A stretch of 64,000 bases of DNA, from NCBI RefSeq assembly GCF_016862455.1, contig NZ_BOMZ01000048.1, positions 97,444 to 161,443 of the forward strand, given 5' to 3'. Below, piece by piece: positions 56,340 to 64,000 of the stretch. The first letter of the stretch is position 1, and every line of letters starts with the position of its first letter. A program made the position numbers and the translations under genes. The stretch comes from Actinoplanes utahensis. GTDB lineage: Bacteria; Actinomycetota; Actinomycetes; Mycobacteriales; Micromonosporaceae. The notes under the pieces were generated by a model. That model saw only the letters and a program-made list of their open reading frames with translations. It was not told where the DNA came from and did not search any database.

Positions 56340-59300
56340 ATGCGGCATTCTGAGGACTCGTTCGTGATGCCGGAGGGCTGGCTGAAGCATCGCTGCCCGC
56401 GGCGCGGGAGTGCGGGCGTGCTGCCGTTCGAGCCCGACCCCGAGGCCCGTGCCGTCATCAAGGGCATGGTCGTGGAGCAGGCCGGCGGCATCCGAGGAGT
56501 GCTTGACGCGATCAGCACCGACGAGGGGATCGCGGCGGCAGCGTCGTCGTGGCGGGCCGGGGCTCGTGAGGCGCCGCCGGTCGGGGCGGCGGCCATCGCG
56601 GTGATCAAAGCGGTGTGCTCGCGGGACGGCTACGACCAGGTGGACCGGTTCGCTGATCTGTGGATCGGTGAGCGTGGCCTGGTGTTCGCCGTGATCGCGG
56701 CCGTCGAGATGGCGTCGCTGACGGTCGTCGACGACACCGTGCCGCCGCGGCAGCGGTATTACAGCACCACGCACCGCGGGGTGCGTCACCTGCGGGACGG
56801 GGAGCAGCGCGACAGCTGGTCCGGTGACCCGGCGCTGCAGGTCCTGCTGCGGGTTCGGGCGGCGGTCGCGGCTGCTCCGGAGGAGCAGTTCGAGCAGGTC
56901 GTGGCCGCGCTTGAGCCTTTCCGGGCGGGCCTGCCCTATACGCGCGTCGCGTGTTCCGTGCTGGTGCCCCGGGCTGACTGGGTCGAGCAGGATGTGGCCG
57001 ACGCGGTGGCGGACAGCGACAGCCAGCGGGCCGGCATGCTGCTCTACGCCGCCGGCACCGCTGAGCAGGCCGGCACGCTGGCCGCGCTCGCCGATACCTG
57101 GTCGGCGCTGCGCCGCCAGTCGTCGATGGTCACCCTTCTCGACGGGGTGGGTGCGGGCGCCGCGGCCGCGCTGTTCCACTGGTGCGACGCCGACGTCTCG
57201 ATCTCGCACGGTGTTGGCGGCGAGCGCTGGCTGCTGTCCGGGCTGGCCGTCCTGCCCGGCGACGACGTGATGCAGGGCCTGATCGATCGGGTCACCGCGC
57301 GCAACGTCAAACCTGCCCTGCTGGAGGCGGCCGAGCGGTTCCCGGCGCGAGCGATGCGGCTGCTCGCAGAGAGCTCGCGGCGACCGGTTGTTGCCGGGAA
57401 CGGGGGGCGACCGGCTGTTGCCGAGGGCACGATGCGATCGGCCGTCGCCGAGCTGCTGCGGAGGCACGTGCTGACCCACCTCGAGCTCGTCGACGAGGTC
57501 ATCCCGCTGTTGAGTACGGAGGCTGCCGCCCATGTGCGGGCGATCGCGGATACCGTCGGCGCGGTGGTTGCCGCCCCGTTGTCGGCGGTCCCGGGCGTGC
57601 TCGCGGACCCGCCCTGGCGGCACCGGGTCAAAGCTGTCAAACCGCCGGTGATCGCTGGTCTCGCCTGCACCGATGCGGCGGCGATGAGCTGGAGCCCCGG
57701 CGAGCACGACGAGTGGGCACGGACCTCGGTGCGGTTCTACCAGGACGGGCCGGTCAACTGGGCGGCGCTCGCCCGGAAGGTCGCGGCCGGCAAGGCTGGC
57801 GGGGAGGACCCGGGCCGGCTGTTCGTGAGAGGGCCGGTCGAGATCGCCCGGCCGGTGCTGGCGCAATGGCAGCCCGGATATCTCTGGGATGCGACGCCGT
57901 GGCTGCGGGCGACCGCGGTGCGTTTCGGCGCCGACGCGCTGCCGACCATGCTGGCCGCCGCCCGGACCGCTCCCGCGGAGTACGGACCGTTGCTCCTCCC
58001 GTTCACGTCCCCCGAGTTGGCCGTGCACATGGCCGACTGGCTGGCGCGCCTCAAATCGGTGCGGCGGATCGCGCACGCCTGGCTGCTGCGGCACCCCGCC
58101 GAGGCCGCCCGGGCGCTTGTTCCGCCGGCGCTCAGTAAGCCCGGCGTGGCCCGGCGGCAGGCTGAGCGGGCACTGCTCCTGCTGCACACCAACGGCCACA
58201 CCGAGCAGGTGCAAGCGGCTGCCGCCGGCTACGGCCCGGAGGCGGCCGACGCGCTGGAGGAGCTGCTCGCCACCGATCCGCTGATCGTTCTGCCGGCCCG
58301 GATGCCGGTGGCGCCGGCGTGGGCCGCAGCCGCGCTGCTGCCACCGGTGCGGCTGCGGGACGGCTCCGGCGCCCTGCCGGGCGAGGCCGCCGCCAACCTG
58401 GTCACCATGCTGGCGATCGCGAAGCCCGACGACCCGTACCCCGGGGTGGAGATCGTCCGGCAAGCCTGCGAGCCGGCCGACCTCGCCGAGTTCGGCTGGG
58501 CTCTGTTCTCGGGCTGGCAGGCCGTCGGTGCTCCCGTGAAGGAGAGCTGGGCGCTCGACGCGCTCGGCTTGATCGGTGATGACGAGACGGTGCGCCGGCT
58601 CAGCCCGCTGATTCTCGCCTGGCCCGGGGAGGGCGGGCACGCCAAAGCAGTCACCGGGATCAACGTCCTGGCCGGGATCGGCACCGACCTCGCGCTCACC
58701 CACCTGCACCGGATCTCTCAGCGGGCCCGGTTCAAGGGCTTGAAAGCGGCTGCGGTCGCCCGGATGGACGAGGTCGCTGAAGGGCTGGGCCTGACCGCTG
58801 AGCAGTTGGCCGATCGGCTCGTCCCGGACTTCGGGCTCGACGCCGACGGCAGTCTGCGCCTGGACTACGGGCCGCGGCAGTTCGTGGTCGGGTTCGACGA
58901 GCAGCTCCACCCGTTCGTCACCGACGGCGACGGCAGACGGCTCAAGACGCTGCCGAAGCCCGGCACCCGGGATGATGCCGCATTCGCGACGGCCGCCTAC
59001 CAGCGGTTCACCACGTTGAAGAAGGACGTCCGCGGAGTCGCTGCCGACCAGGTCCGCCGACTGGAACACGCCATGGTCAGCGGTCGCCGTTGGACCGGCA
59101 CCGAGTTCCAGGAGTTCTTCGTCGGCCATCCCCTGGTGTGGCACGTCGCGCGGCGTCTGGTCTGGGCACGTTTCGATGCGGACGGGACACCCATCGGGAC
59201 GTTGCGGATCGCCGAGGACCGGACGTTCGCGATGGTGGACGACGAGCCCACCACGGTGGCCGACGACGAGGTCGTCGGGATCGCGCATCCGCTGCACCTC

Positions 59301-59747
59301 GGCGTGGAGGGGACGGGATGGGCGGAGGTTTTCGCCGACTACGAGATTCTGCAGCCGTTCCCGCAGCTCGGACGGCAGACGTTCGCGCTGACCGAGGAGG
59401 AGGGTGCGGGCAGCACGCTGGGGCGGTTCGAGGGGCTCAAGGTCGCGACGACCAGTCTGCTCGGCCTCGAGCGACGCGGCTGGCGGCGGGAGGATCCGCA
59501 GGACGCGGGCATGCAGAGCATCGTCGAGCGGGAACTCGGCACCGGCCTGGTGCTGTCCGTCGAGATCGAGCCGGGCATCGCGGTCGGTGACCTGAGTTTC
59601 GCCGTCGACCAGAAGCTGACCTCGGTGTTCCTGCACGACGGCACCGGTCACCGGTGGGACGACAGCATCGGTCACGTGCCGCTGAACAGCCTGGACCCGG
59701 TGACCGCCTCGGAGGTGCTGTGTGACCTCACCGAAGTCACCGGTTGA
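56340..59747 (+). CDS. DUF4132 (MolR-like) large protein
   Basis: The 1135-residue protein is mostly alpha-helical and HEAT-like (about 1-800). It ends in a DUF4132 domain, with the box LKTLPKPGTRDDAAFATAAY, then FQEFFVGHPLVWHVARRLVW and AHPLHLG. DUF4132 proteins occur with WGR domains in E. coli MolR; their activity is not known, although links to nucleic-acid repair or to molybdate regulation have been proposed. No WGR domain or membrane segment is present. The ATG at 56340 has GAGGG about ten bases upstream; a GTG at 56304 would add 12 residues. A 1119-residue antisense frame is a shadow. Confidence 0.88.
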   Translation: MRHSEDSFVMPEGWLKHRCPRRGSAGVLPFEPDPEARAVIKGMVVEQAGGIRGVLDAISTDEGIAAAASSWRAGAREAPPVGAAAIAVIKAVCSRDGYDQVDRFADLWIGERGLVFAVIAAVEMASLTVVDDTVPPRQRYYSTTHRGVRHLRDGEQRDSWSGDPALQVLLRVRAAVAAAPEEQFEQVVAALEPFRAGLPYTRVACSVLVPRADWVEQDVADAVADSDSQRAGMLLYAAGTAEQAGTLAALADTWSALRRQSSMVTLLDGVGAGAAAALFHWCDADVSISHGVGGERWLLSGLAVLPGDDVMQGLIDRVTARNVKPALLEAAERFPARAMRLLAESSRRPVVAGNGGRPAVAEGTMRSAVAELLRRHVLTHLELVDEVIPLLSTEAAAHVRAIADTVGAVVAAPLSAVPGVLADPPWRHRVKAVKPPVIAGLACTDAAAMSWSPGEHDEWARTSVRFYQDGPVNWAALARKVAAGKAGGEDPGRLFVRGPVEIARPVLAQWQPGYLWDATPWLRATAVRFGADALPTMLAAARTAPAEYGPLLLPFTSPELAVHMADWLARLKSVRRIAHAWLLRHPAEAARALVPPALSKPGVARRQAERALLLLHTNGHTEQVQAAAAGYGPEAADALEELLATDPLIVLPARMPVAPAWAAAALLPPVRLRDGSGALPGEAAANLVTMLAIAKPDDPYPGVEIVRQACEPADLAEFGWALFSGWQAVGAPVKESWALDALGLIGDDETVRRLSPLILAWPGEGGHAKAVTGINVLAGIGTDLALTHLHRISQRARFKGLKAAAVARMDEVAEGLGLTAEQLADRLVPDFGLDADGSLRLDYGPRQFVVGFDEQLHPFVTDGDGRRLKTLPKPGTRDDAAFATAAYQRFTTLKKDVRGVAADQVRRLEHAMVSGRRWTGTEFQEFFVGHPLVWHVARRLVWARFDADGTPIGTLRIAEDRTFAMVDDEPTTVADDEVVGIAHPLHLGVEGTGWAEVFADYEILQPFPQLGRQTFALTEEEGAGSTLGRFEGLKVATTSLLGLERRGWRREDPQDAGMQSIVERELGTGLVLSVEIEPGIAVGDLSFAVDQKLTSVFLHDGTGHRWDDSIGHVPLNSLDPVTASEVLCDLTEVTG

Positions 59748-59748
59748 C

Positions 59749-59912
59749 CGTGCCGCCGCGCCGCCGTGCCGCTGCGCCGCACGGTGCCGCGCCGCGCCGC
59801 TGTGCCGCCGCGCCGCACGGTGCCGCGCCGCACGGTGCCGTGCCGCACGGTGCCGCGCCGCACGGTGCCGCCGTGCCGCACGGTGCCGCGCCGCACGGTG
59901 CCGCGGGCGGCG
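59749..59912. repeat. G/C-rich minisatellite after the DUF4132 gene
   Basis: About ten copies of a unit based on GTGCCGCGCCGCACG (15 bp, with shorter and longer variants) start right after the DUF4132 stop and continue to 59912. All three frames are open, which creates false reading frames. Confidence 0.85.
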
Positions 59913-59950
59913 GTGCTCGGCGACGTTTCGGGCGCCGATTGTGGTGCTGG

Positions 59951-61480
59951 TCAGTCAGTGTCGAGGAGTTGACGGGTGATGTCGGCAGCTTTGAAGTGGG
60001 CCGGGTCGAAGTCGGCGGGGGAGTTCAGGCCCAGCCATTCGAGGCTGTCGGCGTGGTCGGGATGAGCGGGGTCGGCGACGACCTCGATCAGGTCGTGGTA
60101 ACCCCAGATGCCGCCGCAATCGTCGGGGGGAGCGGCGCGGCGGCCACCGGTGCAGCGGGGATAGGCGGCACCCTCCTCGCGGTCGAGGACCTTCTCCACC
60201 AGGATCTCGTGTTCCCAGTCGTCCCCGAAGTCGTAGATGTAGGTGATCTTGTCGGAGGCGGACGGGGCCACCTGCTCCAATGTCACCGAGGCTGCCGAGC
60301 GGTGGCCGAGATCCGGGTCCGCCACACCGAACAGGCCGTAGGGGGTTTCGAAGACATGCAGGTGACTGTCTTCCCAGTCGAAGGCGATCTGGATGGTGCC
60401 GTGCAGCGCCGCGAGACTGGTGTCGGCGGGGACCTGCAACCGGCGCCAGATCGGTGGTCTCGCGCCGCGCAGGCTCACCTTGATCTGATAGATCGGAGCC
60501 GGTCCGCTGGACTTCTTCCGCTTCGCCGGGAGTTTCCGGTCGGCAGCGGGCCGCCGCCGCGACGGCGAGCCGTCCGTGGCGATCCGGCGGAAGATCTCGA
60601 TCTCGGACAGGTCGCCGCCGTGCTCGGCGGGCGGCCGCGATGCTTCCGGCAGAGTCCACATCCGGGCCCTGAGCAGCGCGGCCACCAGGTGGTAACCGGG
60701 ACCGTCCTCGTCCAGGTTCTCCTCGGGATCCACGAGGTCGGCGTCGTGGTCGGCGCGGGCGTCCAAGGCCCGCTCGACCTGCCATCGGAACTCGCCGGGA
60801 TCGAGCGTCTCCCGAGCGATCTTGAGACCGCGGGCACCCCGGTTGTCCTGGATCGCGTCGACCACCTGGTCGAGCAGATCACCGGGAAACAGGACGATGC
60901 CGGCGGCTGCGAAACAGTCGCCGTGGTCGACGTTGACGGCGAAGCCGTGCACGGTTCCGCCCCGCTCGAACGTGCAGACCAGCACGGACAGCAGGTCATC
61001 ACGGTCAGCGAACCGCAGGAAGGCGCCGGCTGTCATCGGCGCGCGCAAGGCGGCGGCCCAGCCCGGCTCCGGAACTCCGGACTTGATGAGGCGCCGGGCC
61101 GCGTCCGAGGCAGCCCCGACATCGTCGACGGCGCCGATCGCCAGCAGCACCGCGAGCGCTTCGCGGGTCTTCTCCTCCTCGATGGCGGGCACGATCGCAG
61201 TCGCCACAGCCTCGGCGAAACCCTCGCCGGCGAGGTCCCCGGCGGACAGGAAGTTGGCGCCGAACATCTCGGCCTCGAGCGGATCCTCGCAGTCCAGCAG
61301 CACGCTGCCGCCGTTGAGCAGGTCACCGACGAGCGTTGCCGCGTCGAGTCCGCCGCCGGAACACTCCGGGCAGTCGCACTGCTCCGGCACAGGGGCGACG
61401 GTGCGCAGCACCCGCTCGCCGCCGGAACGGCGAGATTTCGACTTCTTGCGGCCTCGGCTCACGGGACTCACGAACCACAT
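59951..61480 (-). CDS. Plasmid pRiA4b ORF-3-like domain protein
   Basis: This 509-residue protein has an N-terminal CDCPECSGG zinc-type cysteine cluster (about 35-43) and a helical middle. The C-terminal pRiA4b ORF-3 domain (about 328-505) has the box YQIKVSLRGARPPIWRRLQV, DWEDSHLHVFE, YIYDFGDDWEHEI and PPDDCGGIWGY. The domain occurs in IS1096-type elements (passenger) and on many chromosomes; its function is unknown. The tail DFDPAHFKAADIT is usual for the family. No transposase or inverted repeats are seen here, so the gene appears resident. It converges on DUF4132 across the minisatellite. Confidence 0.88.
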   Translation of the reverse strand: MWFVSPVSRGRKKSKSRRSGGERVLRTVAPVPEQCDCPECSGGGLDAATLVGDLLNGGSVLLDCEDPLEAEMFGANFLSAGDLAGEGFAEAVATAIVPAIEEEKTREALAVLLAIGAVDDVGAASDAARRLIKSGVPEPGWAAALRAPMTAGAFLRFADRDDLLSVLVCTFERGGTVHGFAVNVDHGDCFAAAGIVLFPGDLLDQVVDAIQDNRGARGLKIARETLDPGEFRWQVERALDARADHDADLVDPEENLDEDGPGYHLVAALLRARMWTLPEASRPPAEHGGDLSEIEIFRRIATDGSPSRRRPAADRKLPAKRKKSSGPAPIYQIKVSLRGARPPIWRRLQVPADTSLAALHGTIQIAFDWEDSHLHVFETPYGLFGVADPDLGHRSAASVTLEQVAPSASDKITYIYDFGDDWEHEILVEKVLDREEGAAYPRCTGGRRAAPPDDCGGIWGYHDLIEVVADPAHPDHADSLEWLGLNSPADFDPAHFKAADITRQLLDTD

Positions 61481-61734
61481 CCTTCACCATGATCCGAACG
61501 CTTGCCACGTCGGTGCCACGAACGTGGACGTGGCCACCGGGGCGGCGACGACAGTGGGCATCGGCTCCACGCGGCCCAAACGAAGCGAAGCGTTTCAGGG
61601 AGCACTGCGCTCTTGAGCGCGGGTGCGATCAGGGCAGGACCATATCGGATGGGAGGGGGAACCGGAGTGGAGGGAAGATCAACGACGCTTGCGGGGCCCT
61701 GTGAGAATCCGCGGATGCGAGAGAGCGTTCGGGC

Positions 61735-63165
61735 ATGACGGGTACGGCGGTGGCGCTGCACGCCACGGTTGCGGGATCTGTGCTCGTCGGCGTGCCGGCG
61801 ACCTGGCGGGCGATGCGGACGACAGCGGCCGAGAGGAGTGGGCCGGCCCGTTGGTGGTGCCGGCCGGGCTGGTGGCTGGCCGTGGTGACGGTGGTCCTTT
61901 TCGTCAATCAGGTGCTGTTCACGATCTACGCGCTGCGGGTCCGCGACGGTGACATGTCCTACCTGGCAATATATGTGCCGGACGGTTGGTTCGAGCTGGC
62001 CGACGGGCCGGTGATGACGTGGCTGGCCGAGCACACCCCGGCGCCGGAGTTGCTGGCGGTGTGCGCGCTGCGGGTGCCGTCGCTGTTCGAGCTGCCGCTC
62101 GGCATGCTGGCGTACCTGACGGTGCTGAACTGGCTGGACCCGAGCCTGTACCGGCGGCTGACCAGCACCACGGTGATCGCCCTGATGAGTGCCTCCTATT
62201 CGATCACCTTCGGTCTGATCGAGTGGGAGTTGCACACTCCGTACACGGTGCAGAACCTGGCGCTTCGCCTCCTCTCCGGAATCGTGACGGTGTTCGCGCT
62301 GCGGAGGCTCGGCCGGCTGCCGTCGGCGCCGCAGGGCAGCGGCGCGCCACGGACCGCGGCGGAGCTGCTGGCGTTCGCGGCGTCCACGGCGGCGCTCGGC
62401 TATCTGGTGCTGGCCTTGTACGACACCGTGCTGCTGTACAGCATGGGCCGGGTCGGCGAACACGTGCCCGGTGCGGTCGCGGCCGGAACGGTGCTGGTGG
62501 CGGCACGGTTCGCGGCGGCCCGCCTGCGCCGGAGACCTGCCGAGCCGGTTCCCCGCGGCAGCACACCGGTGACGGCTGGTAGTGCGGTGATGCTCGGGAC
62601 GGTCGGTTCAGGTGCCGGTGCATCGGCGGCTGGTGGTGGTGCGGTGGTCCTCGGGACGGTCGGTTCAGGCGCCGGTACACCGGTGACCGTTGGTGGCCCG
62701 GTGACCGCCGGGTCGACGGGTTCGGATGGCGGCCTGCTCACCACCAGGGCGGATGCCGGCAAAGTGACCGCCGGGCCGGGTGTCGGGACGTTGACTGCTG
62801 GGATGTCCTGGTGGCTGGCGCTGTTTCTGGTTCCGGCGCTGGCCATTCGCTACGAGCTGGGCTTCGGCTCGTGGCTTCTCGCGGCGAGTGCGGGGCTGCT
62901 GATCATCGGGGCGGCGACGGCGTTCGCGATCTTCGAGGTGTACGGCAGTCTGCCGCGGGACGGACGGGCCGCAGCGGCCCGCCGCTGGCTGCTCGGCCTG
63001 GTGGCGGCCGGTCTTTCCGCGACGGCTGCCGCCGCTGTCGGGCTTGCGGTCCCGGCGGTCCATCCGGAGATGCGCCTGCTGTCGGCAGCCGCCCTGTTCG
63101 TGCTCACTGCCACCGTGGTGTGCGCCGCCTGGGATCGCCATCACGCGGGAGAGCCGGCCCGCTGA
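61735..63165 (+). CDS. Polytopic membrane protein with repeat-bearing loop
   Basis: The 476-residue protein has about six helices in its first 270 residues and four more after residue 360. They are separated by a loop of about 80 residues rich in Gly, Ser, Thr and Val. The loop contains two copies of a 19-residue repeat (AVMLGTVGSGAG and AVVLGTVGSGAG cores; DNA period 57 bp from 62584). The family is not recognised. The helical parts read well in codon usage and composition, while the loop looks like a later repeat expansion, as elsewhere in this window. The ATG at 61735 has no clear ribosome site. Confidence 0.75.
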   Translation: MTGTAVALHATVAGSVLVGVPATWRAMRTTAAERSGPARWWCRPGWWLAVVTVVLFVNQVLFTIYALRVRDGDMSYLAIYVPDGWFELADGPVMTWLAEHTPAPELLAVCALRVPSLFELPLGMLAYLTVLNWLDPSLYRRLTSTTVIALMSASYSITFGLIEWELHTPYTVQNLALRLLSGIVTVFALRRLGRLPSAPQGSGAPRTAAELLAFAASTAALGYLVLALYDTVLLYSMGRVGEHVPGAVAAGTVLVAARFAAARLRRRPAEPVPRGSTPVTAGSAVMLGTVGSGAGASAAGGGAVVLGTVGSGAGTPVTVGGPVTAGSTGSDGGLLTTRADAGKVTAGPGVGTLTAGMSWWLALFLVPALAIRYELGFGSWLLAASAGLLIIGAATAFAIFEVYGSLPRDGRAAAARRWLLGLVAAGLSATAAAAVGLAVPAVHPEMRLLSAAALFVLTATVVCAAWDRHHAGEPAR

Positions 63166-63270
63166 ACTCCTCCGCCAGCCGCGAGTGTCACGGTCGGCGC
63201 TACTTGCCACCGGGCTCCGGACTGCCGGGCCGCCGGGTCCGCGCCAGCTGCTGCGCTGCTGGATCGTCGG

Positions 63271-63550
63271 TCTGGTGAGCTGCTGAGCTGCTGAGCTGCT
63301 GAGCTGCGGGGCCGGCCGCCGAGCCGTCGGCCCGGTCGTCGGTCTGCTGGGTCGCCGGGCTGTTGGGTCGTCGGCCCGGTCGCCGGTCTGCTGGACTGTT
63401 GGGTCGTCGAGCCGGTCGTCGGTCTGTGGAACTTCTGGATGCTGATTCGCCCAGCGACCACCTGACCACCTGACCACCCGGCCACCCGGCCACCCGGCCA
63501 CCCGGCCACCCAGCTGCCCCGGCCACCCGACTGCCCGGCCACCCGGCGAC
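63271..63550. repeat. Mixed short tandem repeats
   Basis: A 9-bp run of GAGCTGCTG (about 63271-63310) is followed by imperfect CGTCGGCCCGGTCG blocks, then by a 9-bp run of GGCCACCCG units (about 63465-63550). No gene is supported in 63166-63735. A frame at 63607-63846 starts with an ATG and reads MPTTVTSRPMIVKKR, but it joins the broken ABC gene. Confidence 0.8.
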
Positions 63551-63735
63551 TGGGGCGGCCGCGGGGTCGGGGCTGTCGGTCGCTGGGGTGTGAAGCCGGA
63601 AAGGCCATGCCCACCACGGTCACCAGCCGCCCCATGATCGTCAAGAAGCGGACTCCCGCATGGAGCGGTCAACCGACCCCCGGTGGGGAGGCCGGCCCGG
63701 CTGTGCCGGCGGCCCGCGGCGACGAGGGTTACCGC

Positions 63736-64000
63736 ATGGACATCGCGGTGGAACCGGACGGGGTGTCGCGCCGGTACGGCAAGCGCGGCACTCTGGCTCT
63801 CGCAACGTCTCGCTCGCCGTGCCGGCGGGCACCTTCGTCGCGGTGATGGGCGCGACCAGCTCCGGCAAGAGCACCTTGATGCAGTGCGCCGCCGGCCTGG
63901 ACCGGCCGGCCGACCGGCGGCACCGGCCGACCGGCGGCACCGGCCGACCGGCGGCACCGGCCGACCGGCGGCACCGGCCGACCGGCGGCACCGGCCGACC
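63736..64000 (+). pseudogene. Broken ABC transporter ATPase (MacB/LolD type), 5' part
   Basis: From the ATG at 63736 the frame reads DIAVEPDGVSRRYGKRGTLA, the start of an ABC ATPase. Within about 15 codons it shifts: a second frame continues with NVSLAVPAGTFVAVMGATSS, then Walker A SSGKST and LMQCAAGLDRP, as in MacB/LolD-like ATPases. After GLDRP the sequence turns into 17-bp repeats that do not keep any frame, to the end of the window. So the gene has a frameshift and its continuation is replaced or interrupted. Confidence 0.6.
63902..64000. repeat. 17-bp tandem repeat at the window end
   Basis: Four full units of CACCGGCCGACCGGCGG type (63921-63988) and a partial fifth reach the end of the window; a related copy lies at 63902-63920. 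The unit is not a multiple of three and follows the ABC ATPase's GLDRP codons. Confidence 0.9.

Noticed and set aside
56316..59675. 1119-residue minus-strand frame opposite the DUF4132 gene
   Set aside because: It is Arg/Gln/His-rich without family character and mirrors a well-formed gene; such shadows are usual at this GC content.
1..64000. tRNA, rRNA or riboswitch genes
   Set aside because: No cloverleaf with a GTTCRANNC arm, rRNA core or known riboswitch core was noticed by eye; a covariance-model scan would be the decisive test.

Overview
The window is high-GC DNA with GTG starts, ATGA/GTGA start-stop overlaps, ECF sigma, MMPL, SPW and DivIVA-type genes and many HisKA_3 sensor kinases. 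It looks like a chromosomal segment of a filamentous actinomycete, most likely Micromonosporaceae (Actinoplanes-like); that placement is inference from style and gene content. No rRNA, tRNA or CRISPR array was seen.

Layout, left half. A ricin-lectin gene tail (1-0.3 kb) is followed by an unknown gene and a 2H phosphoesterase. At 1.55-9.16 kb there is a tightly coupled minus-strand operon of two membrane-anchored STAND (NB-ARC-like) ATPases with TPR tails, a CHAT caspase-like protease and a serine alpha/beta hydrolase: the best candidate for an undescribed conflict or cell-death system. At 9.4-16 kb a six-gene operon (DUF2264, sugar-binding lipoprotein, two ABC permeases, DUF624, GH88) serves uptake and cleavage of unsaturated glucuronides, opposite a DeoR-HTH/LacI-type fusion regulator. 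Then come an MMPL exporter with its TetR repressor, a small duplicated protein, a cystathionine gamma-synthase-type enzyme, a HEAT-repeat protein, a PadR pair, a DUF418-kinase-regulator operon, an aminoglycoside-phosphotransferase-like kinase, a NADAR protein and an ECF sigma factor with its membrane partner.

Right half. An aldo/keto reductase, a SprT-like metallopeptidase and a gene of unknown end lead into a decayed zone (35.5-38.8 kb) with tandem repeats, an IS110-like remnant and a broken hydrolase around a MerR/SDR pair. A dehalogenase-like hydrolase, a LysR/dialkylglycine decarboxylase divergon, a DivIVA-like protein, bacterioferritin with its ferredoxin under a DtxR/IdeR-like box, a diguanylate cyclase, an SPW membrane protein and an orphan kinase follow. 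A frameshifted gene lies next to DUF402, then a kinase/regulator pair faces an ABC exporter across a perfect palindrome. The end holds a large DUF4132 protein, a pRiA4b ORF-3-like protein, a repeat-bearing membrane protein and a broken ABC ATPase.

Two themes recur. First, many genes appear leaderless: a TAnnnT -10 box lies 6-7 bp before the start codon, and two unrelated genes share a nearly identical RecA-NDp-like promoter with the same geometry. Second, short tandem repeats (6 to 57 bp units) and gene remnants accumulate at gene ends, one of them a copy series of a gene's own 3' end.
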